From: Pseudonocardia benzenivorans CB1190
Lineage (GTDB): Bacteria > Actinomycetota > Actinomycetes > Mycobacteriales > Pseudonocardiaceae
Length of the DNA: 64,000 bases
Assembly: GCF_000196675.2 (NCBI RefSeq)
Contig: NC_015312.1
Span: 5,286,501 to 5,350,500, forward strand
Direction of reading: 5' to 3'
Part shown: positions 15,489 to 24,245 of the stretch, one piece after another
How positions within the stretch are numbered: position 1 is the stretch's first letter
How the letters are laid out: each line of letters begins with the position of its first letter
Program-made: the position numbers and the translations under genes
The notes under the pieces: model-generated
What the model saw: only the letters and a program-made list of their open reading frames with translations
The model's database searches: none
What the model was told of the DNA's origin: nothing

Positions 15489-16427
15489 TCACGCAGGCCG
15501 TTGCCGCAGCGGCGGCACCGACGCCCCCGCCCGCACGACGTGCTGGATCGAGCCCAGTCCCTCGACGGACAGCTCGACCTCGTCGCCCGGGACGAGCCAG
15601 GGGTAGCGGTCGCCGCCGTGCACCCGGGAGAGCTCGAGGATGCAGCCGGTGCCGACGGTGCCCGACCCCAGCACGTCACCCGGGACGAGCCGGGTGCCGC
15701 GCGAGGCGTAGGCGATCATCTCCTCGAACGACCAGTACAGGTCGGCCAGCGTCCCGGCGCTATACCCGACACCGTTGACGCTCGCCCGCATGGCCCGGTC
15801 GAACCCGTGGCCGCGCCGGTACGGCTCCAGCTCGTCGGGCGTGACGAGCCAGGGCCCCAGCGTCGTCGCCGAGTCCTTGCCCTTGGCCGGGCCCAGTCCC
15901 ACCGCCATCTCGTGCGCCTGCAGGTCGCGCGCGCTCCAGTCGCACAGGATCGTCACCCCGGCGACGTGGCTCCACGCCTGCTCGACCGGGATGTCCGAGC
16001 CCTCCCGCCCGATGACGACGGCGACCTCGAGCTCGTAGTCGAACGCCGCGCTGCCCGGCGGGACCGCGACGGGCGTGCCGGTCCCGACCACCGCCCGCGG
16101 GTTGGTGAAGTAGAAGGCCGGGGCGTCGTACCAGGCGGGGGCCAGGCTCGACCCGACCGCTTCGAGCGAGGTCACGGCGTGGTTCTCGAACGCCATGAAG
16201 TCACGGATCGACGGCGGGACCGGGATCGGTGCGTGCAGCACGACCGCGGCCTCGTCGAGGACCTCGGCCGGCGCGGCGAGGACGTCGCGCCCCTCAGCGG
16301 TGAGGTCCGTGCCGACGAGGTCGAGCAGCGTCTCGGTCCCCGCCCGGCCGTGGACCCGGCCCTCGTGCAGGACGCCGGCGCGCAGCGGGGCGCCGGGTCC
16401 GGACGAGTAGGTCACCCAGCGCGTCAC
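15489..16427 (-). CDS. Fumarylacetoacetate hydrolase family protein
   Basis: The FAH fold hydrolyses or decarboxylates beta-diketo or 2-oxo-enoic acids at a divalent metal. Metal-site motifs are visible in FDYELEVAVVIGREG (E-x-E), GVTILCDWSARDLQAHEM, and AKGKDSATTLGPWLVTPDEL. The N-terminal domain resembles the longer FAH-like enzymes. The GTG start overlaps the CoA-transferase stop by four bases. With a CoA-transferase and an enoyl-CoA hydratase upstream, it probably cleaves an intermediate of an aromatic or dicarboxylic acid pathway. The substrate is unknown. Confidence 0.88.
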   Translation of the reverse strand: MTRWVTYSSGPGAPLRAGVLHEGRVHGRAGTETLLDLVGTDLTAEGRDVLAAPAEVLDEAAVVLHAPIPVPPSIRDFMAFENHAVTSLEAVGSSLAPAWYDAPAFYFTNPRAVVGTGTPVAVPPGSAAFDYELEVAVVIGREGSDIPVEQAWSHVAGVTILCDWSARDLQAHEMAVGLGPAKGKDSATTLGPWLVTPDELEPYRRGHGFDRAMRASVNGVGYSAGTLADLYWSFEEMIAYASRGTRLVPGDVLGSGTVGTGCILELSRVHGGDRYPWLVPGDEVELSVEGLGSIQHVVRAGASVPPLRQRPA

Positions 16428-17647
16428 ACTCCCTCCCTGGCCGGTTCGACGAGCCCGCCGACCTTGTAGAGGGACTCGATCTGCTGGGCGTCGTACCCGA
16501 GCTCGGTGAGCACCTCGACGTTGTGCTCGCCCTGTAGGGCGGGCACCTGGTCGTCGAGAGGCTCCTCGTGCCGGCTGAAGTGCCACGGCATGCCCGGGAT
16601 CGTGATCGTGCCCGCGGCGCGGTCGGACACCGTGCGGGTGACACCCCACTGCTCGGCCCACTCGGACGCGGCGAACTCGTCGATGCCGCGGACGATCCCG
16701 GTCGCGATCTTGGCCTCGTCGAACTGGGCGTCGAGCGCGCCCATGGTGTCGAACGTGTGGATCCAGGTCTGGACGATCGCGTGCAGGGCGGCGAAGTTGG
16801 CCTCGCGCAGCTGCGGGGTCAGGAAGCGCGGGTCGTCGAGCAGGTCGGGGCGGCGCATCGCGTTGCAGTAGAACTGGAACGTCAGCGAGCCGACCAGGCT
16901 CATCGGGACCACGAACGGATCGCCCTCGGGACTGGTGAAGAACGGCGCGTCGGTGGCGCCCAGCACCGGCCGCTCCGAGCCCAGGTCGTGGTCGGCGAGA
17001 TCGACGTGCACGCGCTCGTTGATCGACGTCATCACCGCCGCCATCGCGACGTCGACGTACTGGCCCTCGCCGGTCGCCGCGCGGTGCTGCAGGGCCGCGA
17101 GCACGGCGATCGTGGCGTGCAGCCCGGAGTAGACGTCGGCGTGCGAGAGGGCGTCGGTCCGTCGCCGTGGACCTTCGGCGTCGAAGTGCCGCAACGTGTT
17201 GCGGGTGAAGCCGACCTCGGCCTGGACGGTCGGCGCGTAGGCCATCCGGCCGGCCCAGTTGCCGCGCTGGCCGTAGCCGCTGATCGAGACGTAGACGATG
17301 TCGGGCTTGACCGCCGCGACGGAGGCGTAGTCGAGCCCGAAGGAGCCGAGCGCCCCGGGCCGGAAGTTCTCGATGACGACGTCGGCCGTCGCACACAATG
17401 CCGTCACGACCTCGCGCGTCTCCGGCACGTTGAGGTCGACGCTGATGTTGCGCTTGCCCGAGTTCTGCTGCGCGTAGTAGCCGGTGACCGCGCCCTGGAC
17501 CGGGAACGCCCTGCGCGACAGGTCACCACCGGGCGGCTCGACCTTGATCACCTCGGCGCCGAGGTCGAGGAGGTGCTTGCCGCAGTGCGGGCCGGCGAGC
17601 ACCCGGGAGAAGTCGACGACGCGCAGACCGCTGAGGGGAAGGGGCAT
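16424..17647 (-). CDS. CaiB/BaiF family (type III) CoA-transferase
   Basis: The type III CoA-transferase motifs are present: LSGLRVVDFSRVLAGPHCGKHLLDLGAEVIKVEPP at the N-terminus, NSGKRNISVDLN, and the catalytic aspartate in HADVYSGLHA near residue 170. These enzymes move CoA between short organic acids. The length of 407 residues is typical. It sits in the middle of a three-gene operon seven bases downstream of the enoyl-CoA hydratase gene and overlaps the FAH gene. It would activate the acid that the hydratase and FAH enzymes then process. Confidence 0.9.
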   Translation of the reverse strand: MPLPLSGLRVVDFSRVLAGPHCGKHLLDLGAEVIKVEPPGGDLSRRAFPVQGAVTGYYAQQNSGKRNISVDLNVPETREVVTALCATADVVIENFRPGALGSFGLDYASVAAVKPDIVYVSISGYGQRGNWAGRMAYAPTVQAEVGFTRNTLRHFDAEGPRRRTDALSHADVYSGLHATIAVLAALQHRAATGEGQYVDVAMAAVMTSINERVHVDLADHDLGSERPVLGATDAPFFTSPEGDPFVVPMSLVGSLTFQFYCNAMRRPDLLDDPRFLTPQLREANFAALHAIVQTWIHTFDTMGALDAQFDEAKIATGIVRGIDEFAASEWAEQWGVTRTVSDRAAGTITIPGMPWHFSRHEEPLDDQVPALQGEHNVEVLTELGYDAQQIESLYKVGGLVEPAREGV

Positions 17648-17654
17648 CGTCGGC

Positions 17655-18512
17655 CTACCGACCCTCGAAGCGGGCGGCGCCGGGCCCGTTCTGGGCGAGC
17701 GACCGCAGGCCGACCTTGAGGTCGTTCGACGTCCAGATGTCCTTCTGCAGCTCGGCCATCACGGCGTCGGTCGCGCGGGGGCCGTGGCCCGCCGCGTAGG
17801 AGATGACCGCCTTCGTCGAGGCGTGCGCGACGGTCGGGCCGAGCGCGAGCTCCTGACCGAGCGTCAGCGCGACCCCCTCGAGGCTGTCGTCGGGCACGAC
17901 CCGGTTGATGACGTTCCAGCGCTCCAACGTCGCCGGGTCGTAGCGGCGGGCCAGCAGCGCCATCTCCTTCGCGCGCGCCGAACCCGCCCGGTCGGTGATC
18001 CGCTGCATGGCGCCCATCAGCGGGTTCATCCCGATCGTCGCCTCAACGCAGCCGATCTTCGCCGACTGGGCGGCGACGATCAGGTCGCACGCGAGCGCCA
18101 GCTCGAAGCCGCCGCCGACGCACACGCCGTGCACGGCCGCGACGATCGGGACCGGGAGCTCGTCGAAGACCCGCAGGACGTCGACCAGGTCGACGTCCGG
18201 GGCCTCGCCGCGGTCGGCGCTCTCGAAGATCCCGACGTCGGCACCGGCGCAGAAGTTGCGCAGGCCGCTGCGGAGGACGATCGCGCGGGCGCCGTCGGCG
18301 ACGGAACGGTCCACAGCGGACAGGACGCCGGCGATGAGGTCGGTCCCCAGGAAGTTGTGCGGCCTGCTCTGCATCGTGAGCACGGCCAGCGCTCCGTGCA
18401 TCTCGCGCGCGACGTGCGCCTCCTCAGGTCGCTCGGCGGGACGGGCGACGTCGCCGCCCCCCGGCTCCGGATCGACGGCGACGTCGGTCACCTGCGGGGC
18501 TGCCTGGGCCAC
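17655..18512 (-). CDS. Enoyl-CoA hydratase/isomerase family protein
   Basis: This crotonase-fold protein has the oxyanion segments FCAGADVGIF and HGVCVGGGFELALACDLIVAA. The loop after GCVEATIGMNPLMGAMQRIT carries a possible catalytic glutamate. The GTG start follows gaggagggcacc, and a longer start 16 codons earlier lies inside the operator. The first roughly 40 residues are low-complexity. It opens the operon with CoA-transferase and FAH genes. A TATGCCG inverted repeat between it and the divergent TetR gene indicates repression by that protein. Confidence 0.86.
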   Translation of the reverse strand: MAQAAPQVTDVAVDPEPGGGDVARPAERPEEAHVAREMHGALAVLTMQSRPHNFLGTDLIAGVLSAVDRSVADGARAIVLRSGLRNFCAGADVGIFESADRGEAPDVDLVDVLRVFDELPVPIVAAVHGVCVGGGFELALACDLIVAAQSAKIGCVEATIGMNPLMGAMQRITDRAGSARAKEMALLARRYDPATLERWNVINRVVPDDSLEGVALTLGQELALGPTVAHASTKAVISYAAGHGPRATDAVMAELQKDIWTSNDLKVGLRSLAQNGPGAARFEGR

Positions 18513-18550
18513 GGTGCCCTCCTCTGCTCGGACTGCGGCGGCGGACGTTA

Positions 18551-18566
18551 TATGCCGCACGGCATA
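18551..18566. promoter_or_regulatory. TetR-type operator
   Basis: The inverted repeat tatgccgcacggcata (arms TATGCCG/CGGCATA, two-base centre) lies between the divergent TetR and enoyl-CoA hydratase genes. Size, spacing and position match an autoregulatory TetR site. Confidence 0.7.
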
Positions 18567-18618
18567 GTGTCAACGGCAGCTCGGGGACAACGATCGGCCG
18601 CGGATGTACCGTGTCGGC

Positions 18619-19248
18619 ATGCCTCGCCGCACCGACAGCAAGGCCCGCATGGTGACCGCTGCGCGCGGCCTGTTCCGCGAGCGCGGTTACCTCGGGACCG
18701 CGATGTCCGACGTGCTGGCGGCGAGCGCCGCGCCGCGCGGCTCGGTCTACTTCCACTTCCCCGGCGGCAAGGAGGAGCTGGGCACCGAGGTGGTGCTGAC
18801 CCACAGCGCCGAGACGACGGCCCTGATCAACCGGGTCGCCCTGCGCGTGGACACCCCGGGGGAGATCATCCGCGGGTTCCTCGACGCCTCCCTCGAACGG
18901 CTCGTGGCCAGCGGCTACCGCCAGGGCTGCGCGGTCGCGCCGATCGTGCTCGAGGTGCCGCAGACCTCGACGCTCTCGGAGGCGACCCGCCGGTCGTTCC
19001 AGGACTCGGTCGTCATCCTCGCGGCCCGCCTGACGGAGAAGGGCGTGCCCGCCGAGGCCGCCCACCCGCTCGCCGCCGCGGCCTACGCCGCCCTCGAGGG
19101 CGCCCTGATCATCAGCCGCAGCCTGCGGTCGACCACGTCGTTCGAGACGTTGCGCGACGTGCTCGCCGCCGAGGCGGACCGGCTGCGGGACGAGGCGGCG
19201 GGGGCCGGCGGGGACGGCGCGTCCGAGCGGGCCGCGGGCGGCGCGTGA
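18619..19248 (+). CDS. TetR/AcrR family repressor (LmrA/YxaF-like)
   Basis: The N-terminal HTH reads ARMVTAARGLFRERGYLGTAMSDVLAASAAPRGSVYFHFPGGKEEL, where the GSVYFHFPGGKEEL recognition end is typical of the LmrA/YxaF/QacR-like branch. The C-terminal half (GCAVAPIVLEVPQ, FQDSVVILAARL) is the ligand domain of that branch. The ATG at MPRRTDSKAR is preferred to one five codons earlier because homologues start there. It probably represses the divergent CoA-transferase/FAH operon and itself; ligands would be CoA esters or aromatic compounds. Confidence 0.85.
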   Translation: MPRRTDSKARMVTAARGLFRERGYLGTAMSDVLAASAAPRGSVYFHFPGGKEELGTEVVLTHSAETTALINRVALRVDTPGEIIRGFLDASLERLVASGYRQGCAVAPIVLEVPQTSTLSEATRRSFQDSVVILAARLTEKGVPAEAAHPLAAAAYAALEGALIISRSLRSTTSFETLRDVLAAEADRLRDEAAGAGGDGASERAAGGA

Positions 19249-19277
19249 CGGCCCGAGCGTGCCCGTTCCCCAAATTA

Positions 19278-19295
19278 CTATGTCGGCCTACATAG
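19278..19295. promoter_or_regulatory. Orphan palindrome between convergent genes
   Basis: The sequence ctatgtcggcctacatag has perfect six-base arms. It lies between the ends of the TetR gene and the exporter gene, where no start codon is near. It resembles the HxlR-associated site at 21.9 kb (ctat.tcgg.cta..atag). It may be the remnant of a lost promoter or a secondary site. Confidence 0.4.
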
Positions 19296-19349
19296 ACGGT
19301 CGGCCGTTCCGGGTCGGCGCGCTGCGCGCCGCTCGGATTCCCGCCGCGG

Positions 19350-21812
19350 TCAGTGAACGACCGGACGCCCGCCCTCGGCGGGCACCACGTCGAGCGGGAC
19401 GGCCCTGCCGTCGGGTGCGGGGAACTCGACGTGCGTCGACCCGGTCCGCCCGGGCTCGACCCGCACCTGCTGGACGACCGGGTCGTACCCGCGGGTGCTG
19501 AGCGTGTAGGTGCCGCTCGCGACGTCGTCGAACGCGAACCGTCCGTGCTCGTCGCTCACGGCGGTCGCCACGACCCGGTCCTGCTCGTCGGTGAGCGTCG
19601 CGGTCGCGCCGGCCACCCCGCGGCCACTGCCCGCCACGACGACGGAGCCGATCAGGCGCGCCCGTCGGACCATTGCGATCTCGTGGCCGGGGGCGTCGAC
19701 GACGTCGTGGCCGACCTCGATGCCCGCTGCCACGGGCACGCAACCGGGATGATGGGCGGTGAGCGTGTAGCGGCCGTCGGCGACGGCGTCGACGAGGAAC
19801 GTGCCGTCCGGCGCCGAGGTGGTGACCGCGGCGACGTCACCGACCGCGTCGATGAGCGAGACCGTCGCCCGTTCGACGGGCCGACCGCTCTCGTCCGCCA
19901 GCCTGCCGCGCACGGCGAAGCTCCCGACGAGCGTGACGTCGTGGCACACGGGCCCGTCGCCGACGACGACCGTCTCGGCGTGCGGACGGCGCCCCGGGCT
20001 GCTCGCGACGAGCAGATAGCGGCCGCCGGCACCGACCGGGATGCGGTAGGTGCCGTCCGGACCGGTGCTCAGGCGCCCGATCTGCTCCCCCGATGGCCCG
20101 GTCAGCGTGACGGCGGCGGCGAGTGGCGTGCCGTCCGCGCCGCGGACGGTGCCGACGACCGCGGGACCGGCACCGACGGCGACCGCGCTGACGGCGACGG
20201 CCGACTCGCCGGTGGCGGCGGCCGACTCGCCAGCGGCGACGGCGTCGAGCACCGTGGGAGCCGAGGCCGGCGGTGCGGGTGCCGCGACGGCCGCGCGTTG
20301 ACGAACGAGCAGAGCGGTCGGAACGGCCACGACGAGCAGGACGACCCCCGCGACGATCGCGCCGGTGTGGAAGCCGGTGGTGAACGCCGACCCGACGGAC
20401 TCGGCGACGCGCGCCGCGAGCGATACCGGCAGCGCCGACGACGGAGCACCGCCCGAGGAGGCCGCGGCCGCGACCTGGGCCGCCACGGGAGCCGGGACGC
20501 CGTTGCCCGCCAGCTCGCCGGGCAGCTCGCTGGTGAACCGGCTGGTCAGGATCGTGCCGAGGATGCTCGCACCCAGGACGTTGCCCAGTTGGCGGAACAT
20601 GTTGACCGTGCCGCTGGCCATGCCCGCCTGCTGCGGCGGCACGCTGACGACGGCCGCCGCGGTGGTCGGGGCCGCGACGAGACCCATGCCGAAGCCGAAG
20701 ATCGCGAAGCCCGGCCAGACGTGCGCGTAGGCATAGTCGGTGCCCGCGGCGAGGAGCAGGAAGGCGCCACCGGCGGAGACGACGAGCCCGACGGTCATCA
20801 CCAACGTGGTCCCGAGCCTGCGGACGATCCGCGCGGCGATCGCGCTGACGACGACGTAGACGCCGAACATCGGCAGCAGGGCGAGGCCGACGTCGATCGG
20901 GGACAGCCGTGCGACGCGCTCGAGATAGAGCACCATGAGCAGCGCGCAACCGGTGAACCCGAACATGAACACGACGGCGACGACCATGACCGTGCTGAAC
21001 GACGGGCTGCGGAACAACCGGAGGTTGACCATCGGGTCGGGGTGGCGGAGCTCGACGATCACGAACACCGCCAGCGCCACCACGAACAGGGCGAAGACGC
21101 CGAGGATCCGGCCGCTGAGGTAGCCGATCGAGGCGCCCTCGATGATGCCGAAGGTCAGCGCGGCGACCGCGATCGTCGCCAGCAGCACACCCAGCGGGTC
21201 GAGCCGCTTGTCCGGGTGCCTGCTCTCCTGGACGACGAGGAGCGCGAAGGCGACGACCAGCACCGACACGACGACGTTCACGACGTAGACGACGTGCCAG
21301 GACCAGTGGCCCAGCAGGGCGCCGGCCACGACCGGGCCGATGGCGAGACCGACACCCGAGCATCCCGCCCAGATGCTGATCGCCTCGGTGCGCAGGTGCG
21401 GCTCGTGGAACGTGTGGCTGACGATCGCGAGGCTGTTGGGCAGCACCATCGCGCCACCGATGCCGATCACGACCTGCGCCGTGAGCAGCAGGGCGACGCC
21501 CGCGGAGAGGTACGCGAACACGCTGCCGAGCCCGATGAGTCCGACGCCGATGACGAAGACGAGCCGGCGACCGACGATGTCGCCCGCGGTGCCCGCCGCG
21601 AGGACCAGGCTCGCGACCGCGAGCGAGTAGATGCTCGTGATCCACACCAACGCGGTGTTCCCGATGTGCAGGTCGGCCTGGATCGAGGCCAGCGACGAGA
21701 TCGTCGCGGTGATGTTGAGGAACGTCATCATCACGCCGAGGCAGGCCGCGGCGAGCGTCGCGCCTCGACGCACCGGCCGGCCCTGGGTCGCAGGTGGCGC
21801 CGGAGCACTCAT
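19350..21812 (-). CDS. DHA2-type MFS exporter with three C-terminal carboxypeptidase-regulatory-like domains
   Basis: Residues 1 to about 490 form a 14-helix drug:proton antiporter of the DHA2 group, with LVWITSIYSLAVASLVLAAGTAGDIVGRR near the N-terminus and MFRQLGNVLGASILGTIL near the end. An Ala/Val-rich linker follows. Three homologous beta-sandwich units then start near VVGTVRGADGTPLAAAVTL, VRGRLADESGRPVERATVSL and LIGSVVVAGSGRGVAGATAT. Each carries the GxxxxxATVxL...PDGxYxxxVxxGxYxL pattern of carboxypeptidase regulatory-like domains. A plain 14-helix antiporter would place this tail in the cytoplasm. ATG with gaggaacccc upstream was chosen. The divergent HxlR gene is the likely regulator. 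Confidence 0.9.
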   Translation of the reverse strand: MSAPAPPATQGRPVRRGATLAAACLGVMMTFLNITATISSLASIQADLHIGNTALVWITSIYSLAVASLVLAAGTAGDIVGRRLVFVIGVGLIGLGSVFAYLSAGVALLLTAQVVIGIGGAMVLPNSLAIVSHTFHEPHLRTEAISIWAGCSGVGLAIGPVVAGALLGHWSWHVVYVVNVVVSVLVVAFALLVVQESRHPDKRLDPLGVLLATIAVAALTFGIIEGASIGYLSGRILGVFALFVVALAVFVIVELRHPDPMVNLRLFRSPSFSTVMVVAVVFMFGFTGCALLMVLYLERVARLSPIDVGLALLPMFGVYVVVSAIAARIVRRLGTTLVMTVGLVVSAGGAFLLLAAGTDYAYAHVWPGFAIFGFGMGLVAAPTTAAAVVSVPPQQAGMASGTVNMFRQLGNVLGASILGTILTSRFTSELPGELAGNGVPAPVAAQVAAAASSGGAPSSALPVSLAARVAESVGSAFTTGFHTGAIVAGVVLLVVAVPTALLVRQRAAVAAPAPPASAPTVLDAVAAGESAAATGESAVAVSAVAVGAGPAVVGTVRGADGTPLAAAVTLTGPSGEQIGRLSTGPDGTYRIPVGAGGRYLLVASSPGRRPHAETVVVGDGPVCHDVTLVGSFAVRGRLADESGRPVERATVSLIDAVGDVAAVTTSAPDGTFLVDAVADGRYTLTAHHPGCVPVAAGIEVGHDVVDAPGHEIAMVRRARLIGSVVVAGSGRGVAGATATLTDEQDRVVATAVSDEHGRFAFDDVASGTYTLSTRGYDPVVQQVRVEPGRTGSTHVEFPAPDGRAVPLDVVPAEGGRPVVH

Positions 21813-21913
21813 CGGGGTTCCTCCGCGGGATCGCACGGCGCCGGGGCCGTGGTCGGTCATGGGCAGGCCGGATGCGTCCTGCGAGGTGGCCCGCCGCGCG
21901 GCGGACGCCGCTA

Positions 21914-21931
21914 ACTATATCGGACTATAGT
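21914..21931. promoter_or_regulatory. HxlR-type operator
   Basis: The site actatatcggactatagt has arms ACTATA/TATAGT around a six-base centre. It lies between the divergent exporter and HxlR genes, where it would overlap their promoters. Confidence 0.65.
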
Positions 21932-21985
21932 CAGGGTGGCCGGGCGTCACCGGTCCGGCGCTGCGACTCCTACCCTGGAGCTGTG

Positions 21986-22546
21986 ATGGCCTCGACACCC
22001 GACAGCGGAACGGCCGGCGCCGCGACGGACGGTAACGCGGCGGAAGCGTCGTCGGCCGGGGTGATGACGCTGGAGGGCCGACTGACCGGCCGCGACGACT
22101 GGACCGGGCCCGGCCGGTGCTCGATGGAACGCGCGCTCGAGCTCGTCGGCACGCGTTCGGCGATGCTCCTGCTCCGGGAGGCCTACTACGGCGCCCGCCG
22201 CTTCGAGGACCTCGCCCGCCGCGCGCGCATCACCGAGGCCGCCGCCGCGACCCGGCTCAGGCAGCTGGTCGCCGACGGCCTGCTGGAGCGGCGACCCTAC
22301 CGCGAGGACGGTCAGCGGACCCGGCACGAGTACCTGCTGACCGACAAGGGCCGTGACCTGCACGCGGTCTTCGTCGCCCTCGTACGGTGGGGGGACACCC
22401 ACATCGAGGACGGTCCCGTCGAGCTGGCCCATGCCGGCTGCGGCGCGGCGGTCGACGTACAGGTCCGGTGCCGGGCGGGGCACGACGTCGGGCTCGGCGA
22501 GACCGTCGTCCGCGTCCCGCGGAGCCCTCGCGCGGCGCCGCGATGA
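21986..22546 (+). CDS. HxlR-family transcriptional regulator
   Basis: The protein has the HxlR winged-helix: CSMERALELVGTRSAMLLLREAYYGARRFEDLARRARITEAAAATRLRQLVADGLLERRPY, then RHEYLLTDKGRDLHAVFVALVRWGD. A C-terminal extension contains AHAGCGAAVDVQVRCRAGHDVG, whose Cys and His pairs resemble a zinc-ribbon knuckle. About 25 low-complexity residues precede the first helix. A GTG immediately before the ATG is an alternative start. It most likely represses the divergent exporter gene. Confidence 0.88.
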   Translation: MASTPDSGTAGAATDGNAAEASSAGVMTLEGRLTGRDDWTGPGRCSMERALELVGTRSAMLLLREAYYGARRFEDLARRARITEAAAATRLRQLVADGLLERRPYREDGQRTRHEYLLTDKGRDLHAVFVALVRWGDTHIEDGPVELAHAGCGAAVDVQVRCRAGHDVGLGETVVRVPRSPRAAPR

Positions 22547-22739
22547 CCGGCGGCCGGGACGGCCTGCGTCCGGCCGGGCCGTCGGCCCGGTCGCAGGCAC
22601 GACCCCGGCTCCGCGCCACCGCCGCGCGCCGAGGCCCACGACACGACGATCCGCTACGCCCCCGAGGCGCCACCGTTCCGTGCACTACCCGCTCGGCCAG
22701 GCCCCGACCTCACCTCACAGGACTCACCCTCGGCAACCG

Positions 22740-22884
22740 GCCTCACGCCGACGGTGAGGCTGCGCTCCGGAACCCGGCGCCCGCCGCTCTCGTCGGCGTA
22801 GCGTCCGGCGAACACGACGTCACCCTTGGCGGCGTGGCCCGCCATGAACCGACGGTGCTCGGGGCGCAGCGCCGGGCCGGCCAT
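22740..22884 (-). pseudogene. Fragment of a YciI-like protein
   Basis: A frame beginning MAGPALRPEHRRFMAG contains GDVVFAGRYADESGG, which resembles the HxxFLxxLxxxGxxxxAGPFxDGxGG pattern of YCII-domain proteins. GC is high at third positions over this stretch. The N-terminus and the end of the domain are missing and the frame runs on without likeness. It is probably a decayed gene. Confidence 0.35.
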
Positions 22885-22910
22885 CGTGACAGAGGCGCTG
22901 CACGTCCGAG

Positions 22911-22941
22911 TTGACAGATAGTTCTCAGATTCGGAAACTAT
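22911..22941 (+). promoter_or_regulatory. Promoter and ArsR-type operator
   Basis: A perfect ttgaca -35 is followed by aaacta near the expected -10 position. An interrupted inverted repeat, atagtt at 22918-22923 and aactat at 22936-22941, overlaps the core promoter. The downstream operon encodes an ArsR repressor, so autoregulation is likely. Confidence 0.55.
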
Positions 22942-22966
22942 TCTCGAAACGAGGAAGGAGTTTCCC

Positions 22967-23437
22967 GTGACCTCTCCCGAGGACGTCCCGACCGTCACCC
23001 TCGCGGTCACCTACCGCGACCCGAAGGCCGCGCTCGACTGGTTGGCGCGCGCGTTCGGCTTCGAGGTGAGCATGGCGATCGAGGGCGACGACGCGATGAC
23101 GTCGCACTACGAGATGTCGGTACAGGGCCGGGGCCGCATCGTCATCGGCGGCGAGTGGGCCGACTGGACGCGCAGCCCCGCCGGTGTCGGCGGCGCCAAC
23201 ACCCAGAGCGCGAGCGTCCTGCTCACCGGCGACGTCGACGCGCACTGCGCCCGCGCCCGCGACGCCGGGGCGAGGATCGTGGCCGAGCCGGAGGACCAGT
23301 TCTACGGCGACCGCACCTACCGCGCGGTCGATCCCGAGGGCCACGTGTGGACGTTCGCCGCCCACGTCCGCGACGTGAGCCGGGCCGAGGCGGAGACCGT
23401 GATCGGCCGGCGGATCGACGCGCCGAGCTGGACGTGA
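22967..23437 (+). CDS. VOC family protein (glyoxalase/bleomycin-resistance-like)
   Basis: A single protein of 156 residues carries the two-module vicinal-oxygen-chelate fold: VTLAVTYRDPKAALDWLARAFGFE and later DFYGDRTYRAVDPEGHVWTFA-type sequence (EDQFYGDRTYRAVDPEGHVW). This type often accompanies ArsR and AHSA1 proteins as PhnB-like members. GTG is the start with aggaaggag before it. Its stop overlaps the arsR start (GTGA). The substrate is unknown. Confidence 0.88.
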   Translation: MTSPEDVPTVTLAVTYRDPKAALDWLARAFGFEVSMAIEGDDAMTSHYEMSVQGRGRIVIGGEWADWTRSPAGVGGANTQSASVLLTGDVDAHCARARDAGARIVAEPEDQFYGDRTYRAVDPEGHVWTFAAHVRDVSRAEAETVIGRRIDAPSWT

Positions 23438-23784
23438 CGGCGGCCGCCGCTGCCGCGTCGCCGGACCCCGTCGACCGCACGCTCGGCGCGCTCGCCGACC
23501 CGCACCGTCGCCAGGTCGTGGAACTGCTGCGCGGACGACCGCACCGGGCGGGCGAGCTCGCGGCGGCGCTCGACCTCCGTCCCTCGGTGCTGAGCCGGCA
23601 CCTGAAGGTGTTGCGCGACAGCAAAATGGTCGAGGAGACCAGCCCGGCGTTCGACGCCCGAGTGCGGGTCTACTCGCTGCGCCCGGGGGCGACCGCCGAG
23701 CTGCGCTCGTGGCTCGACGCCGTCGAGCAGGGTTGGGCCGACCAGCTCGCCGCGCTGAAGGCGCACGTCGAGGGGCCGTCGTGA
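23434..23784 (+). CDS. ArsR/SmtB family regulator
   Basis: The 116-residue protein is a winged helix with LGALADPHRRQVVELLRGRPHRAGELAAAL, then RPSVLSRHLKVLRDSKMVEETS as recognition helix and wing. No metal-binding cysteine pair is seen, which fits the non-metal ArsR members coupled to AHSA1 proteins. It is linked on both sides by four-base stop-start overlaps, so the three genes are co-translated. It probably binds the interrupted repeat over the operon promoter. Confidence 0.9.
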   Translation: MTAAAAAASPDPVDRTLGALADPHRRQVVELLRGRPHRAGELAAALDLRPSVLSRHLKVLRDSKMVEETSPAFDARVRVYSLRPGATAELRSWLDAVEQGWADQLAALKAHVEGPS

Positions 23785-24245
23785 CCTCACGGGTGCTGGT
23801 CGCGCTGCGCATCGCGGCCCCTCCCGACCGCGTGTTCACCGCGTTCACCGCAGAGACCGCGATCTGGTGGCGGCCCAACACGTTGTTCCAGCTCAACGGC
23901 CGCGACGACGGCAGGCTCGCCATCGAGGCGGGACCGGGCGGGCGGGTGCTCGAGTGCTACCCCGACGACCCGCCGTTCGAGGTCGGGCGGGTGCGGGTCT
24001 GGGAGCCGCCCGGCCGGCTGGTGCTCGGCTGGCGACCGGCGACGTTCCCCGCCGACAGGGAGACCGAGGTGCACGTGCGGTTCGAGGAGGTCGACGACGG
24101 GACCCGCGTCGTCGTCGAGCACCTGGGGTGGGACGGTGTGCCGCAGGAGCACGTCGCCCGGCACGGCTTCCCGTTGCAGCCGTTCCAGCAGCGTCTCGCC
24201 GAATGGTGGCAGTCGTCGCTGAGGGCGCTGGCTTCGGCCACCTGA
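23781..24245 (+). CDS. SRPBCC/AHSA1 domain protein
   Basis: The START-like AHSA1 fold is evident from VLVALRIAAPPDRVFTAFT at the N-terminus, RVWEPPGRLVLGWRP in the middle and VEHLGWDGVPQ with a C-terminal helix WWQSSLRALAS. Such proteins bind hydrophobic ligands and are often co-operonic with ArsR repressors. The GTG start overlaps the arsR stop. The length of 154 residues is normal. Function beyond ligand binding cannot be stated. Confidence 0.88.
   Translation: MTSRVLVALRIAAPPDRVFTAFTAETAIWWRPNTLFQLNGRDDGRLAIEAGPGGRVLECYPDDPPFEVGRVRVWEPPGRLVLGWRPATFPADRETEVHVRFEEVDDGTRVVVEHLGWDGVPQEHVARHGFPLQPFQQRLAEWWQSSLRALASAT

Larger units (their letters stand above)
22547..22966. other. Intergenic stretch with one gene fragment and one promoter
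   Basis: Between the HxlR gene and the VOC gene only two things were recognised: a minus-strand YciI-like fragment in the second half and a promoter/operator at the right edge. The first roughly 170 bases show no coding character or clear repeat. Confidence 0.5.

Noticed and set aside
19353..21914. 853-codon plus-strand open frame opposite the MFS exporter
   Set aside because: Composition is almost all Arg, Asp, Gly and His; the minus strand encodes an obvious transporter.
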